Below, one piece after another: positions 23,451 through 35,150 of a stretch of DNA of 64,000 nucleotides (position 1 is the first letter of the stretch; every line of letters begins with the position of its first letter). The DNA comes from Fremontodendron californicum (taxonomy: Eukaryota; Streptophyta; Magnoliopsida; Malvales; Malvaceae). Both the position numbers and the translations under genes were made by a program. The notes under the pieces are model-generated. The model worked only from the letters and a program-made list of their open reading frames with translations, made no database searches and had not been told where the DNA came from. The stretch covers positions 35,721,145 to 35,785,144 of the forward strand of contig JAULJL010000001.1 in the NCBI GenBank assembly GCA_030761205.1, read 5' to 3'.

Positions 23451-25390
23451 ATATATTAGTACTTATTGTTTTGCATAATGTGAATATTCATTATTTTATT
23501 TATTTTTGAATATATAATTATAAATTTAATTAATAAATAAAATTAATAAAGTGTATATCAATTAAATACATTAATATGTAAAGTTTGTTATTGTAAATCA
23601 TATAAAATTATATGAAACTTATTATTTTTAATGTTAATATAAAATTAAAATTATGAAGATAAAAAAATTCAATATAAAATTTTAAACATTTTATTTACAA
23701 GGTTAAAAAAATCGGATCGAAATCGGTTAGTAAAGATGGCAATGGAGCGGGGCGGGGGCGGAGATTGTCCAATCCACCTCCGTCCCACTCTTACATGAAT
23801 GTTAGAAACCTTCACCTCCATGAATGTTGGTTACATCCATAACCGCTCAACGGTACTCTACTCCACTACACCCCAATTTTTAGTAATTATTTTTAACTTA
23901 ATATTGTAAAAATTATATTATATTATAATTTATTCATAAACATAATTTTAGTATATAAAATACTTTAATATATATAATATACATATATATATATACTAAA
24001 AGTACATATATAAAAATTAGTATATATATGATTTTAGTATATATATCTAATATATATACTAAAAATATAAGAGAAAATATAAAATATTTTAAGGGGTAAG
24101 ATAGTAATTTCAAAAAACGGAGCGAAGCGGAGCAAGCATTTACCAAAATTGCTCCGTTCCACCTCGCCCCCACTTTTCAAAAAAAACCCTCTCCATTCGG
24201 AGCGGATCAGTGCGAAATCCATCGGTCGGATAGGGTTTTGCCATCCCTAGTTAGACCTCCGATTTTCGGTTGAACCGGTCGATTCATTTAAACAAGATTT
24301 TAAATATTTAAAAAATAATTTTAATGTAAATAAATATTAAATATTGTAAATAATTAATAAAAATATGTATTTGACTTAATAGTATGGTCTTTAATGTATA
24401 ACTAAAAGGTTAAAGGTTCAAATCTCATCAATTACAAAAAAATTGAAAAATAAAATAAAAAATATATATCAAACAGGTTTTTCCGGGTTTTTACCGGTTA
24501 AATTGATTTTCTACTAGTTCAGCTAATACCCGATTTTATATAATGTATCGGACCGGTTAGACCTCTAATTCAATCGGCTGATTCGGTTCGATTTTTTAAT
24601 CCATGTTTATTTATCAAATAAATACAGTTACTTTTAAGATTAATAATGAAAGATTAAAACTTTGAAAATAAAACAATTCAATATAAATTTTTATTTTTTA
24701 TTTATTATCAAGTAATTTCATCTAATGAAAAGTCTTTTAATGAAATTAAATTTTTTATTTATAAAATGGATAAATCTTATTAATAATAAAAATATTTACA
24801 ATGATAATTTAGAAATTTAATAAACAACAATGATCATTTTAGTAAATTCAAAAGATTCTCTACATTTGTGTTTTTATATATACTAGTATTCGTTATCATA
24901 TGCATTCGCACGTGAATGCTCGTTGATTTATTTATTTTTGAATATATAATTTTATATTGTAAAAATAAATAAAACTAATAAAATGTATATTAACTAAAAT
25001 TTGCATTAACATATAAAGTTTGTTTTGTGTGTAAATTATTTCAAATTTTTAGAAAGTTTATTATTTTTAATATTAATGCAAAATAATTGAATATAAATTT
25101 TAATTTTTTATTTATATCAAATAATTGATTTATTTTTAAGATTAGTGAAAAATTAGAACTTTAGAATAATGTAATTCTATATAAATTTTTAATTCTTTTT
25201 ATTTATTATCAAAGTAATCTATTTAATGAAATTAAGATTCTTACTTAAAAATTATATATATCTTAATAATAATAATAAAATATTTATAAAGATAATTTAA
25301 AAATATAATGAACAATAATAACTATTTTCGTTAGTTAAAAAAAATAAATCATATTCGTGATATATTATAAATAATATTTATTATCATGTG
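23451..25390 (-). repeat. Helitron-like repeat cluster, at least two head-to-tail copies
   Basis: Two blocks share TTATTTTTGAATATATAATT, AATAAAACTAATAAA and TTGCATTAACATATAAAGTTTG: 23455-24880 and 24888-25370. Each begins on the plus strand with a word like CTAGTATTCGTTATCATATGCATTCGCACGTGAATG, a Helitron 3' end (hairpin plus CTAGT) on the minus strand. Each ends with CATTTGTGTTTTTATATATA, resembling a Helitron 5' end in reverse. A third start is seen at 25366. A related copy is at 48610-49215. The first block is interrupted by a hAT-like MITE. Boundaries are approximate. Confidence 0.55.
23731..24249 (-). mobile_element. hAT-like MITE (copy B)
   Basis: Same family as 19459-20136 but reversed: plus-strand left end TAAAGATGGCAATGGAGCGG, right end TTTTGCCATCCCTA. 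It shares GGTAAATGCTTGCTCCG and TATGGATGTAACC with copy A. It is flanked by a GTTAG direct repeat of 5 bp only. The target before insertion probably read CGGTTAGACCTC, a word also seen at 24553. The short duplication leaves the superfamily less certain than for copy A. Confidence 0.7.
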
Positions 25391-25689
25391 CATCATAGAT
25401 GAATACTTGTTGTTTTTATCTATTTTTGGACATATAATTATATATCAATCCTCTACTTATGGACAAGTAAAAATCCTTTAAACATATTGTAGAGTTTAAA
25501 AATTTTATTGTTGGTATAAATATATGATAATTTCTTGTATTATATGTTATTCGCTATATACTATATAGTATATAATAAACAGAATATGTATATAACGAAA
25601 TTGAAACTTGATATATATATATATATATATATATATACGAACATGCGTGTAATAACAAATTACATAAAATCGAATACAAAGACACTTAG
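25391..25689. other. AT-rich spacer with (TA)n microsatellite
   Basis: No gene was seen. A (TA)n run of about 28 bp lies at 25609-25636. Confidence 0.4.
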
Positions 25690-26568
25690 AGAAATTGATT
25701 TGAAAAAATCAATATCGAGTCAAGGTTGGACCTTTGATCTTAAGACGAATTTTGCTTGTCTCTAAGGTGCTTGCAAATTGATGCGAATCGTCTCCCAGGC
25801 CTCCTCGATAATGTTGCTCTAGAGGGCACACTCTAAACAACTCAGCGAACCGAAAAATGCTAGACTCTCTCTCAATCAGGAAATAATTATGTAGTGAATT
25901 TTTTGTGTTAAAAACAGACTCTGGAAGTCTAAATATATAGACGGACAGACGACTGTTCGAAAAGGGTGCACCAGTTGGGAGGAGTCTGTTCGGTTAGAAC
26001 AGACATGTCCCAAGAGACGAACCGATTCGGTCATGCACAGCATCGAACAGGCATGACTAATTCCGAAAAAAAGACAACCAATATACAGACCTGCCTAGTT
26101 CGGTCCAGGACCGAACAGTCACAATTAATCGGAGAGAAACAAGTTGGTCCAGCTGGGCAGCAAAAAGAATATTACTGACCCAAGACCAGGTCCAGGTTCT
26201 GTCCGACCCAGCACAAGCCCAAGCTTGGCTCGGCGGCGGCGGTGTGCGTGTATGATCCAGCCCAAGTTATGTAGGTCCTCACCCACCACAAAATTTGGGT
26301 ACCCCTTGGGGCCTAACCCAACATGGAACACTAGCTTATAAATACTATAAGCTAAAGTCATTCTTAGTTCTATGTGGGATTGACAACCAACCACACCTTC
26401 AACCAACATTCTTCCTCTTCAAGTGGGTGTTTAATGAGACTGATTCTCATTCAATTTTGATATCAATTGTGTATGTAATTATACACCGTGTATCTAGTTA
26501 CGAGAACCTACATATTGGTATATGTATTTCGTATTTATACACCCAAAATAATACATTGATATCCAACA
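25690..26568 (-). mobile_element. 3' LTR of a decayed Ty1/copia element
   Basis: On the minus strand the polypurine tract TAGGGGATT (26577-26569) is followed by TGTTGGATATCAATG, the LTR start, at 26568. A promoter-like TCTATATATTTAGAC (about 25945-25930) lies within. The LTR's distal end is not visible and 25690 is an estimate. No matching 5' LTR was found at the other end of the element, so its age cannot be read from LTR divergence. Confidence 0.7.
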
Positions 26569-29500
26569 ATCCCCTACATGAATGAAAATTGTCTGATTAA
26601 ACCGACAAACTGAGTCGAAAATTGAGAGAGAGTAACTTTGAAAAGTAATTGTATCAGGATAGGTAGCTTTTGGCTTTGAACCTTCTATAGCGATAACTAT
26701 CGAATTTACTCGGCTAACTAGTCAACATGATGTCTTAAACAATTCATCCTTTCGTGTAAACCAAGACAATAGGTATCACGCAATTCCTCTTCGAACATCT
26801 TCGGTTCTCACAGTTATGTCCATTTTGGCCCCGAACACTGCCTGGTTTCTATGAGTAGTACTCTAAAGAATTTAGCTTGATCAATTCTCATAGAAGTGGT
26901 CACATTTCTTACTCGTAATTGGTGATTGCTTATTAAAAGTATCCTGTAATACCCCACTTGCTTTTATCAAGCCATAAGAATCATTAAAAGCATAGCTTAT
27001 CCTAACTCCTTTGCAGGCAGCACTAATTTCATCATAGGAAAGGATTAGAGTGTTTAACTCTTTTAGTGCTCACACTAAGTTAACATAACTCGGTTGTCCC
27101 TTTGAACCTAGATCTTGGGATCTCCAGTCAACTAGGTTGGGTTACTATTACGTAACTTTAATTTATAGGCTTAAGACCCATTAATCCCCTCGATGATTTA
27201 TTTACTTGCTCTCTTGTTAAACTTTTCGTAAGCGGATCCGCGACATTATCCTTTGATTTTACATAATCAATAGAGATAATTCCATTTGAGAGCAACTATC
27301 TAACGGTATTGTGTTTTCGACGAATGTGTCAAGATTTACCGTTATACAAACTACTCTGTGCCTTACCAATTACAGATTGGCTATTGCAAGGTATACAAAT
27401 TGCAGACACAGGTTTCAGCCAACTTGGAATATCTTGTAAACTTTCGAAGTCATTCCGCTTCTTCTCCAACTTTACCTAAAGCTAAAAATTCAGATTTCAT
27501 GGTGGATATGGCAATACATGTTTGTTTAGAAGATTTCCAAAACACTGCAGCTTCTCCAATAATAAAGATAAATCCGTTAGTGGATTTGAAATCTTTAGTA
27601 TTGAATATCCATTTTGCACCATAACTTTAGGTGTATCTTAAATATCTAAATACCTCCCACAATGGCCTTCTAGTGATCTTTTCCAGGATTACTTTTAAAT
27701 CTACTCAGTTTGCTTACTGAGTATGTTATGTCTTTACATTTATTTACAACCTAATGGTTTGCTTCCAAGGTCCGTGCCACTATTGGAACCATCTGGGATC
27801 ACCGATCTCATGGTCAAGGTCTCATCCTCCGCTTTACAACGGGGTAGTCATGGTAGCACCAAGACATGCCGATACCATACCATGACACTTTTCCCCACTT
27901 ACTATGTCGATACCCTCATTGACGACAAGATCATACCCGAGTACCCTTGTTGCATAAAGTTGATATATTCTCACATGTCCTTCTCTTGCCCTCAAGGACT
28001 AGCTCATGATCCCTTTGAATGAGGCACCTAGCATAGTTTTAGATCCTATCATGACCTTTTAAGCCAGAGAAACCGATACCTTCGCAAGACACCCCCACAC
28101 TTTCATGTATTTATAGGATGGTCCTTGACCCTTCCATAATTCATACGATGTCTTGTCTTATGTCTTGTGGGGTATTTTTATTTAAAATATAAATAGCTAT
28201 AAAATAGCCTCCCTCCACAAGTTCTGAGGTAACCCTGAACTAATCAACAAAGTATTCATCATTTCTTTCAACGTTCGGTTCTTGCGTTTCGCAATACCGT
28301 TTTGTTGAGGTTGAATAAGGAACAGTGGTTTGATGGATGATACCATTTTTTGAGCAGAATTCATTAAACAATGAATTATACTCACCACCCTATCACTCCT
28401 TATTTTCTTGCTTTGTTGATTTTCGACGTCATTTTTAAAGAGCTTAAAAACTTCCAAGGCCTCATCTTTGCTTCTTAGCAAATAGACATAACAATATCTT
28501 GTGTAATCATCAAATAAAAGTAATTCGATACTTTTTACCACCTCTAGTTTGCAAAAATTTTAAGTCACAAATATCAGTGTGAATTATATCTAGAGGTTCA
28601 CTATTTCTTTCTACCGAATAGAAAAGAGCCTTAGCCAATTTGGATTTTACACAAATTTCACATTTGTGATTTTTATCAATAACAATTTGCGGAAACAAAT
28701 CCAAATCCAAATTGCTGATTTTCTGTAAGGTCTTGTAAAACACATGACCTAATCTACCATGCCATAATTTAGAGGACACCACCAAATAACCAAAAGAAAT
28801 AATTTAATTATTATTCTTGTTCTTTGGCATAACAACCATAATATTGAGCTTAAAAAGCCCATCACATAAGTATCCTCTACCCACAAACATGCCACATTTA
28901 GTGAGTACAAATTTATTAGACTCAAATATTAGCCTGAACCCGTTCTTGCTCAACAGAGAGCCGGAAACCAAATTCTTACGAATTTCAGGAGCATGAATCA
29001 CATTGTTCAAAGTTAGTTCTTTCTCGGAGGTCATCTTGAGTACCACCTTCCCATGGCCTCGTACCTCGCAAATCGAAGAGTTTCCCATAAACAGTTGCTC
29101 ATCAACAACAACTTCTTTATACTCAGAGAAACTCTTTCTATCAGAACAAACGTGACAAGTGGCACCGGTATCAACTCACATGTCTTAGGGTTTTCTACCA
29201 TGTTCACTTGTGATACTACAGTAGCGAGCTCAATCTCATTATCATCAACTAAGTTGGCTTGAGCTCTTTTCTTGTTCTGACGATAGTCTTTTGCTCGATG
29301 ACCGAGCTTGTTATAAACGAAACAAGTTCCCGTGAACTTCTTGAAATCTGTTCCCTTATTAGCTTGGGAAGAACTAGAACCAACAAATTTTCTATTGTTG
29401 GTCTTGTGCGAATGTTCTACAACATTTGCCTTGGCTTCCATGGTCTGAGCTTTAACCCTCTTTTTTGAACCACGGTTCTCCTCTTCGATTCTTAACCGGA

Positions 29501-29870
29501 TAATCAAGTCCTCTAATGTCATGTCCTTTTTCTTGTGCTTTAGATAGTTCTTGAAATCCTTCCATGAAGGAGACAATTTTTCTATCAAAGTCGCTGTTTC
29601 AAATGATTCACTAAGAATCATTCCTTCGGCATCAATTTCATGGAGGATCAACTGATATTCTTGGACTTGGCTGATCACGGTTTTCGAGTCCACCATTTTG
29701 AAATCCAGAAATCGGCCAACCATAAATTTCTTCGTGCCGGCATCCTCGGTTCTGTATTTTCTCTTTAAGGACTCCCACAGCTCTCTCGCTTTCTTCATTG
29801 GGCTATACACGTTGTATAACGTGTTGTTCAATCCGTTGAGGATATCGTTCTTGCATAAGAAGTCAGAGTG
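26569..29870 (-). pseudogene. Ty1/copia gag-pol remnant with the reverse transcriptase region missing
   Basis: The gene order on the minus strand is copia-type. gag is about 29868-29090 (UBN2-like LWESLKRKYRTED; zinc knuckle as CFVYNKLGHRAKDY). A protease-region tail with NNVIHAPEIRKNLVSGSLLS lies at 29088-28804. A GAG-preintegrase part (LWHGRLGHV, CEICVKSK) at 28785 leads into the integrase core, with DDYTRYCYVYLLRSKDEA and QNGIAKRKNRTLKEM, to 28197. RNase H traces lie at about 27500-27230. The reverse transcriptase is not recognisable between 28190 and 27510, and 27720-28030 looks unrelated to copia. In the knuckle two Cys are Tyr, and many frames are broken. It is non-functional. Confidence 0.83.
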
Positions 29871-30335
29871 CTTTTTTCAAATGGAGAAGTTCTTTTTTTT
29901 TTTAAAAATGGGGACGGGGTGGAGCGGGGTATTTTTGGTAAATGCTTATTCCGCTTCGCCTCGCCCCGCCTTTTAAAATTACTATTTTACTCCTTAAAAT
30001 ATTCTATATATCCGTTTTATATTTTTAGCATATTATATATATATATATATTTACTAATATTATATATATATCCTTTATATATATGTGTATATTATATATA
30101 TATATATACACTAAAGAATTATTTATATATATTAAAATTATGTTCATTAATAAATTATAATATACTTTTTATAATATTAAATTAAAAATAATTAATAAAA
30201 AATGGAATGTAGCAGTGTGGAACGGTTATGGATATAACCGATATCCATGAAAGTGAATATTTTTAACATCTATAAAAAAATGAGGCGAAGGTGGATAAGA
30301 CAATCTTCGTCTCATGCCGCTCTATTACCATCTCT
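29871..30335 (+). mobile_element. hAT-like MITE (copy C), left end truncated, in copia gag
   Basis: It aligns with copy A from its G/C-rich block (GGGGACGGGGTGGAGCGGGG, near 29909) through GGTAAATGCTTATTCCGC, the TATATA core and TATGGATATAACCGATATCC to the terminal ACCATCTCTA at 30335. The left TIR (TAGGGATGG…) is absent. The element abuts the copia gag reading frame at about 29870, after the minus-strand codons for HSDFLCKNDILNGL. No target duplication is visible because the left end is lost. Confidence 0.7.
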
Positions 30336-31283
30336 AAGTCTAATGGCTTTGGGCACCACAAGTCTAAGAGGAAGAAAGAATCCATACCTACAAGGACTAC
30401 AATCAATACAAGAGAGCCTCGAGAATTCAAGTCAGGGGAACTCAATGGACTCTGATTTTGCTAGATAGAATCTAGCATTAGTGGAAAGTTTCCATCGGTT
30501 GAATGTTTGATGCTATGAGAAAATACAACACATCAATTGAGGGAAGGCTAAAGTTGAGAAATCATAGAGATTTCAACGGGGTAAAACTCTTAATATCTTG
30601 AAAAAGATTTAGTAATGGGGAAAGTTCAGCAATAGTGGAGATTTTTCGATTAGTTATTAACATTCAAGTAGAGAGAAATCCAGCTTGAAGGCAAGAAATT
30701 TAGAAGCGGTTGACAAAGATATTCAACCAGCAATTATATGAAGTGGAGAGTAGCATGTATAGCAGTTTTTACTCATTATTGAGCACATAAATGTAAGGGA
30801 ATTAATGGGTTAGTTGCTTAGAAATTTGCTATAACTTTGTTTCAAATATGTAAAACGAATTTCAAAAATCACAAACACAATGCAATTATGCAAATTTAAT
30901 TCTTTTAATTTTTAATCATTTTCGCTTTACATTTAAATATTTTATGTTTGCCATTCAATTCAATTATCTTATCTTTCATGCACATAATAGTAATTTTAAC
31001 TCAAAAAGTTATCAAGCTTCATTTTTTTATCTTATTCTTATTCTTGCTGAAGATATCAAAGGTGAAAATCCTTTCATCACCTGAGTAATCAAATCGACGT
31101 AAAACTTTCCTAACAACCAAGACCGTATAACATTACTAATTACACTTGTATTCATGCAAAGGGAAAACGATGTAAGTTGTACATATACTATGATCTAATT
31201 AGTATTTAATAAATTGGAAAGTACTACTACTTAAAAACAATCTTAAAGTCGAAATAACAGTGTGACGACCAGACACAATGATA
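30336..31283. other. Intergenic, no gene seen
   Basis: A moderately AT-rich stretch. It may contain more of the broken copia element or its flank, but no domain or LTR could be recognised. Confidence 0.4.
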
Positions 31284-32409
31284 ATTATTGTTGAGTATTT
31301 TTGAGTCAAGTCCTAATCCCACATAGCTTGCTTATGTCAAGCCAAGGGGGCTTTCACCTTATAAGTAGAGAGCTTAGGCTTTGGTTGAACTCACCCACCA
31401 CCCTTGTGAGAGATAGTCTATACTCTTGTATTAGGATTATCCGATGGTGAGTCGTAGTGTTTAATTTGAGGGTTTGTAGCTTAATTCATTCAAAAGCTAC
31501 TTGTAAGAGGGTTTGTAGCTTAATCCATTCAAAAGCTACTTGTAAGAGGGTTTGTAGTTTTATCCGTGCAAAAGCTACTTGTTGTAGTGATGTTATCCTT
31601 ATGGGATCGTGGATGTAGGCCAAGAAGGGTCGAACCACGTAAAAAATATTGTGTCTTTTTCTTTTCTTATTCGAATGCTTGTTGTGGGTGAATGCTTGCT
31701 TTTGGGTACCCAGGTTTTATTTTTCCCAACAATTGGTATCAGAGCTTATGGTTCGAGGGAGGAGTTGCCTAAAAGCTTTTGGTTCAAGCAAGGAGAGATG
31801 CTGCCAGCTGCTAAGAGTTTTTTTTGGTTCGAGTTCGAGTAAGGAGAGAAGCTTTGTTCGAGGAAGAAGAGTTGCCGAGTTCCTGCCAAGTGGTTATTGG
31901 GACTTTGACTCAAGGGAGGATATGTTGAGTATTTTTGAGTCAAGTCTCAATCCCACATAGCTTGCTTATGTCAAGCCAAGGGGGCTTTCACCTTATAAGT
32001 AGAGAGCTTAGGCTTTGGTTGAACTCACCCACCACCCTTGTGAGAGATAGTCTATACTCTTGTATTAGGATTATCCGGTGGTGAGTCATAGTGTTTAATT
32101 TGAGGGTTTGTAGCTTAATCCATTCAAAAGCTACTTGTAAGAGGGTTTGTAGCTTAATCCATTCAAAAGCTACTTGTAAGAGGGTTTGTAGCTTAATCCA
32201 TTCAAAAGCTACTTGTAAGAGGGTTTGTAGTTTTATCCGTGCAAAAGCTACTTGTTGTAGTGATGTTATCCTTATGGGATCGTGGATGTAGGCCAAGAAG
32301 GGTCGAACCACGTAAAAAATATTGTGTCTTTTTCTTTTCTTATTCGAATGCTTGTTGTGGGTGAATGCTTGCTTTTGGGTAACCAGGTTTTATTTTTCCC
32401 AACAATTAT
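31284..32409 (+). mobile_element. Complete TRIM retrotransposon
   Basis: The LTRs are 31289-31731 (443 bp) and 31923-32404 (482 bp), both TGTTGAGTATTTTTGAGTC…TTTCCCAACA. The target duplication ATTAT is perfect (31284-31288, 32405-32409). The primer-binding site TGGTATCAGAGC (31734-31745) is complementary to initiator tRNA-Met, 2 bp after the left LTR. A purine tract AGGGAGGATA (31914-31923) precedes the right LTR. The internal part is only 191 bp and non-coding, so replication must use proteins from another element. The LTRs differ mainly by one 39-bp unit (GAGGGTTTGTAGCTTAATCC…), with 2+1 copies on the left and 3+1 on the right. Confidence 0.95.
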
Positions 32410-34423
32410 AACATACATTTTTTTGGTAAATCGAATTAAAAGAGCTTTTCTGAAACGAATTCAATAAAATATATAGTGACATCAATCGAAATAATTGTGA
32501 AAGTTAATTAAAGTTATTACGTATTCAAATTGTAACAATGATTTTATTGCAAATAATTCCCTCGATTTTATTATCTTGGAGATTGACTTTCCAAGTTGAT
32601 GACATAATAATACTAGTACTAGTGAATGACAGGTTAATGAACCCTGAAAATGAGCTTAGCTTAAGAAAACAAGAGTTCAAATAAATAGGGCCAAAATTAT
32701 CTTATTAATTTCCCAACCAAACATCAACTTTAACTTTTTTGATAGATGGATAATTTGTGTATTTGTATTGTGTTTTGTGTTTTTTTTATATCAATCATGT
32801 AAATGTAATAAAAATTATTAAATATGTCAAAATCTTAAATACGAATATGATATGTGTGTTGAATGTGTCGTGTTAATCGTGTTTAAAAGCATTACATCGT
32901 TTTCTTCTTTATTAAACGTGTCATATCCATATCGTATTTTCATATCATATCCAAAATTATCAACAACAAAAATTATTACCATTTGCCATAATTTTTTTAG
33001 GTACAATGAAGTTATTAAGTTATAGACTTTCATAAAGCTCCAAAAGAAATTGGTAAACTAACCATTTTATAAAATGCTGGCGTCATATTGTAGTGGTTTT
33101 GCCGATTGTGGGGAGGTTCATGCATGGGAAAAGGAACTGTATGCCCACAGTCTCATCCCTTCACTTCAGAAGATCATTGGCTTACTTTGTTGCTAAGAAC
33201 TTTTTATATCAGCAAATTAAACTGATTTTGAGGCCTTACCAGTTCCAAATGACAGCAAAAGAAGAAAAAAAAGTTGTGGTGTCAGTTCACCTCTTTTTTC
33301 ATTTTCACAAACCTCAAGGGTTGTCATGTAACTTAACTCAAAAAAGATGAGCAATCTTTGTTTGAGAGTGTTTGGAAACTTACAAGTAATTATCAGTCAC
33401 CTTGTCATATACATATACACTCAGTACTGAAAGAAACATTTAGAGGCGAACGTGGGTTCGTTTAGTTGATCGAGTACTTATTAACGTTTTGACAAATATC
33501 AGATTTCGAGTTTTACCAATAGATCCATTTGAAAGATGATCTATAAATATCATTTTTTAATTTTCTCTGAAATTTGTGGTATACCTTGATCGAGTAACCT
33601 CTTTTCACTTAAACTTTTATGTACCAAATAAAAACCATTTAGAGTACAAATATTATATAAAGAAAAGCAAGTCCAAGTAATTCGCAATTTCTATCAGTCA
33701 ATTTCTAGTACACTGACGCCTTTCAAAAAAAAAAATTCTAGTACACTGAGAATTTTCTTTTGTTTTTGTACCTTATTGTTAATCTCTTCTTCTACTGACT
33801 ATATGTCTTGGCCACAAGTAGTAGAAATACAAACTACACCATCTTCAAATATTTTTTATGTCATGTTTGTAAAATCATATATATGTCCTGGTTACTATTA
33901 TCTGGTAATTGGGTGCATCAGATTGAGTTTGAATTGGATTATTTTGGATCGAGTCATTTCAAATCTTTTTAGATATTTTGGATTTAACATTCGAGATATT
34001 CAGATTCGACTCATCAGGTTTAGGTCATTTCAAGTATAATTGTTAAATTTTAAAATCAAATCGATTTATAAATTTTAAGATTTTTTTCAAATTAATTTGT
34101 CAAGTTATTCGAATTTAAATTGATTCAGGTTTGAGTTATTGACTTTTCTTGATAAAATCAGACTGGGTCAAAATTAGATTTAAATTAATTTTTCGAGTTC
34201 AGATTAGCTTTGTCACCTCTACTACCATAATTGAGTGTTTTCTTTTATAGACAATTGAGATCTTAAATGTGAGTTTAAGCATTGTTCAAGAACTTAATCT
34301 TAGCCAAAAATAAAATTCCAACATAAATTTTTATATTGAAGTTTTCATTTGCACAAGACGGATACTGATAAAGGACTACCATACAATACTTCAGTTTAGC
34401 CTATTGTTGTTCAATTTTTAGGA
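32410..34423. other. Intergenic, no gene seen
   Basis: AT-rich. 33900-34220 carries the same degenerate repeat style as 21640-22010 (TTTGAGTTTGAATTGGATTATTTTGG). An 85-codon open frame at 33093-33350 has no recognisable domain and was not accepted as a gene. Confidence 0.45.
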
Positions 34424-34865
34424 TAGGGATCGAATTTCTTTAGTTTTTGAAATATTTGAATTTGAATTTGTTTAATTTATTCTATATCCAAATTCGTTTT
34501 TATTGACTTACTATCCGAATATTACAATCCGAATCCGCATCCGATTTAGATAGCAATATCCGTGGGATATCTGAATCCACTAAATATCCGAATTTATTAA
34601 ATCAATTTTTTTAAATAAAAATTAAATATGTAAACGGATATTGAATTCGAATATCCAAATCTTTTATCTGTATAAACAAAACGGATTCAGATAACGGATA
34701 TCGAAAAGTTCATATCTGAATCCGCTTCGAATCTGTTGCGGATATATAGTAAATCTAATATCTAAATCTAAAAATTATTCGAATCCGCAATTTCCAAATT
34801 TGCAAAAAAAAATAAATCGAATAATATCAAACGTCCAAGTTTTTTACTATCCATAGCCATCCCTA
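34424..34865. mobile_element. Probable hAT-type MITE, boundaries tentative
   Basis: The left end TAGGGATCGAATTTC and inverted right end TAGGGATGGCTATGG fit a hAT-style TIR. The interior is full of ATCCGAAT/ATATCCG words in both orientations, as in known plant MITEs. I could not find a matching 8-bp flank (TTTTAGGA against CTGATTTC). Confidence 0.5.
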
Positions 34866-35150
34866 CTGATTTCCAACGTATAAAATTGACTACAAAAATA
34901 AATCTTAAATGAGAAGTTCCATGTACTTATCAGGAGGGAAAGGCAAACAGCAATAAAGTTGCCCAATAATAGGAAAAAGAGCTTTATGTCACATTGTTTT
35001 CAGTAATTTTGGATAGAAAATGGGGGCATTTCATTTCAAGATCCCAATCTTCATGATAAGAGGAAGGCTCAAAAAGAAAATTGGAAACTATCTATAACTG
35101 GGAGGAGATAGAACAGTGGTAGAGAATAGAGAATACTAGCTAGCCTCATC
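34866..35150 (+). promoter_or_regulatory. Upstream region of the LRR receptor kinase gene
   Basis: The 285 bp before the ATG contain a weak TATA-like TATCTATAAC near 35089-35098. If it is used, the 5' UTR would be short. No other element could be assigned. Confidence 0.3.

Noticed and set aside
31649..31960. 103- and 107-codon frames in the TRIM
   Set aside because: They are products of the LTR repeats; TRIMs are non-coding.
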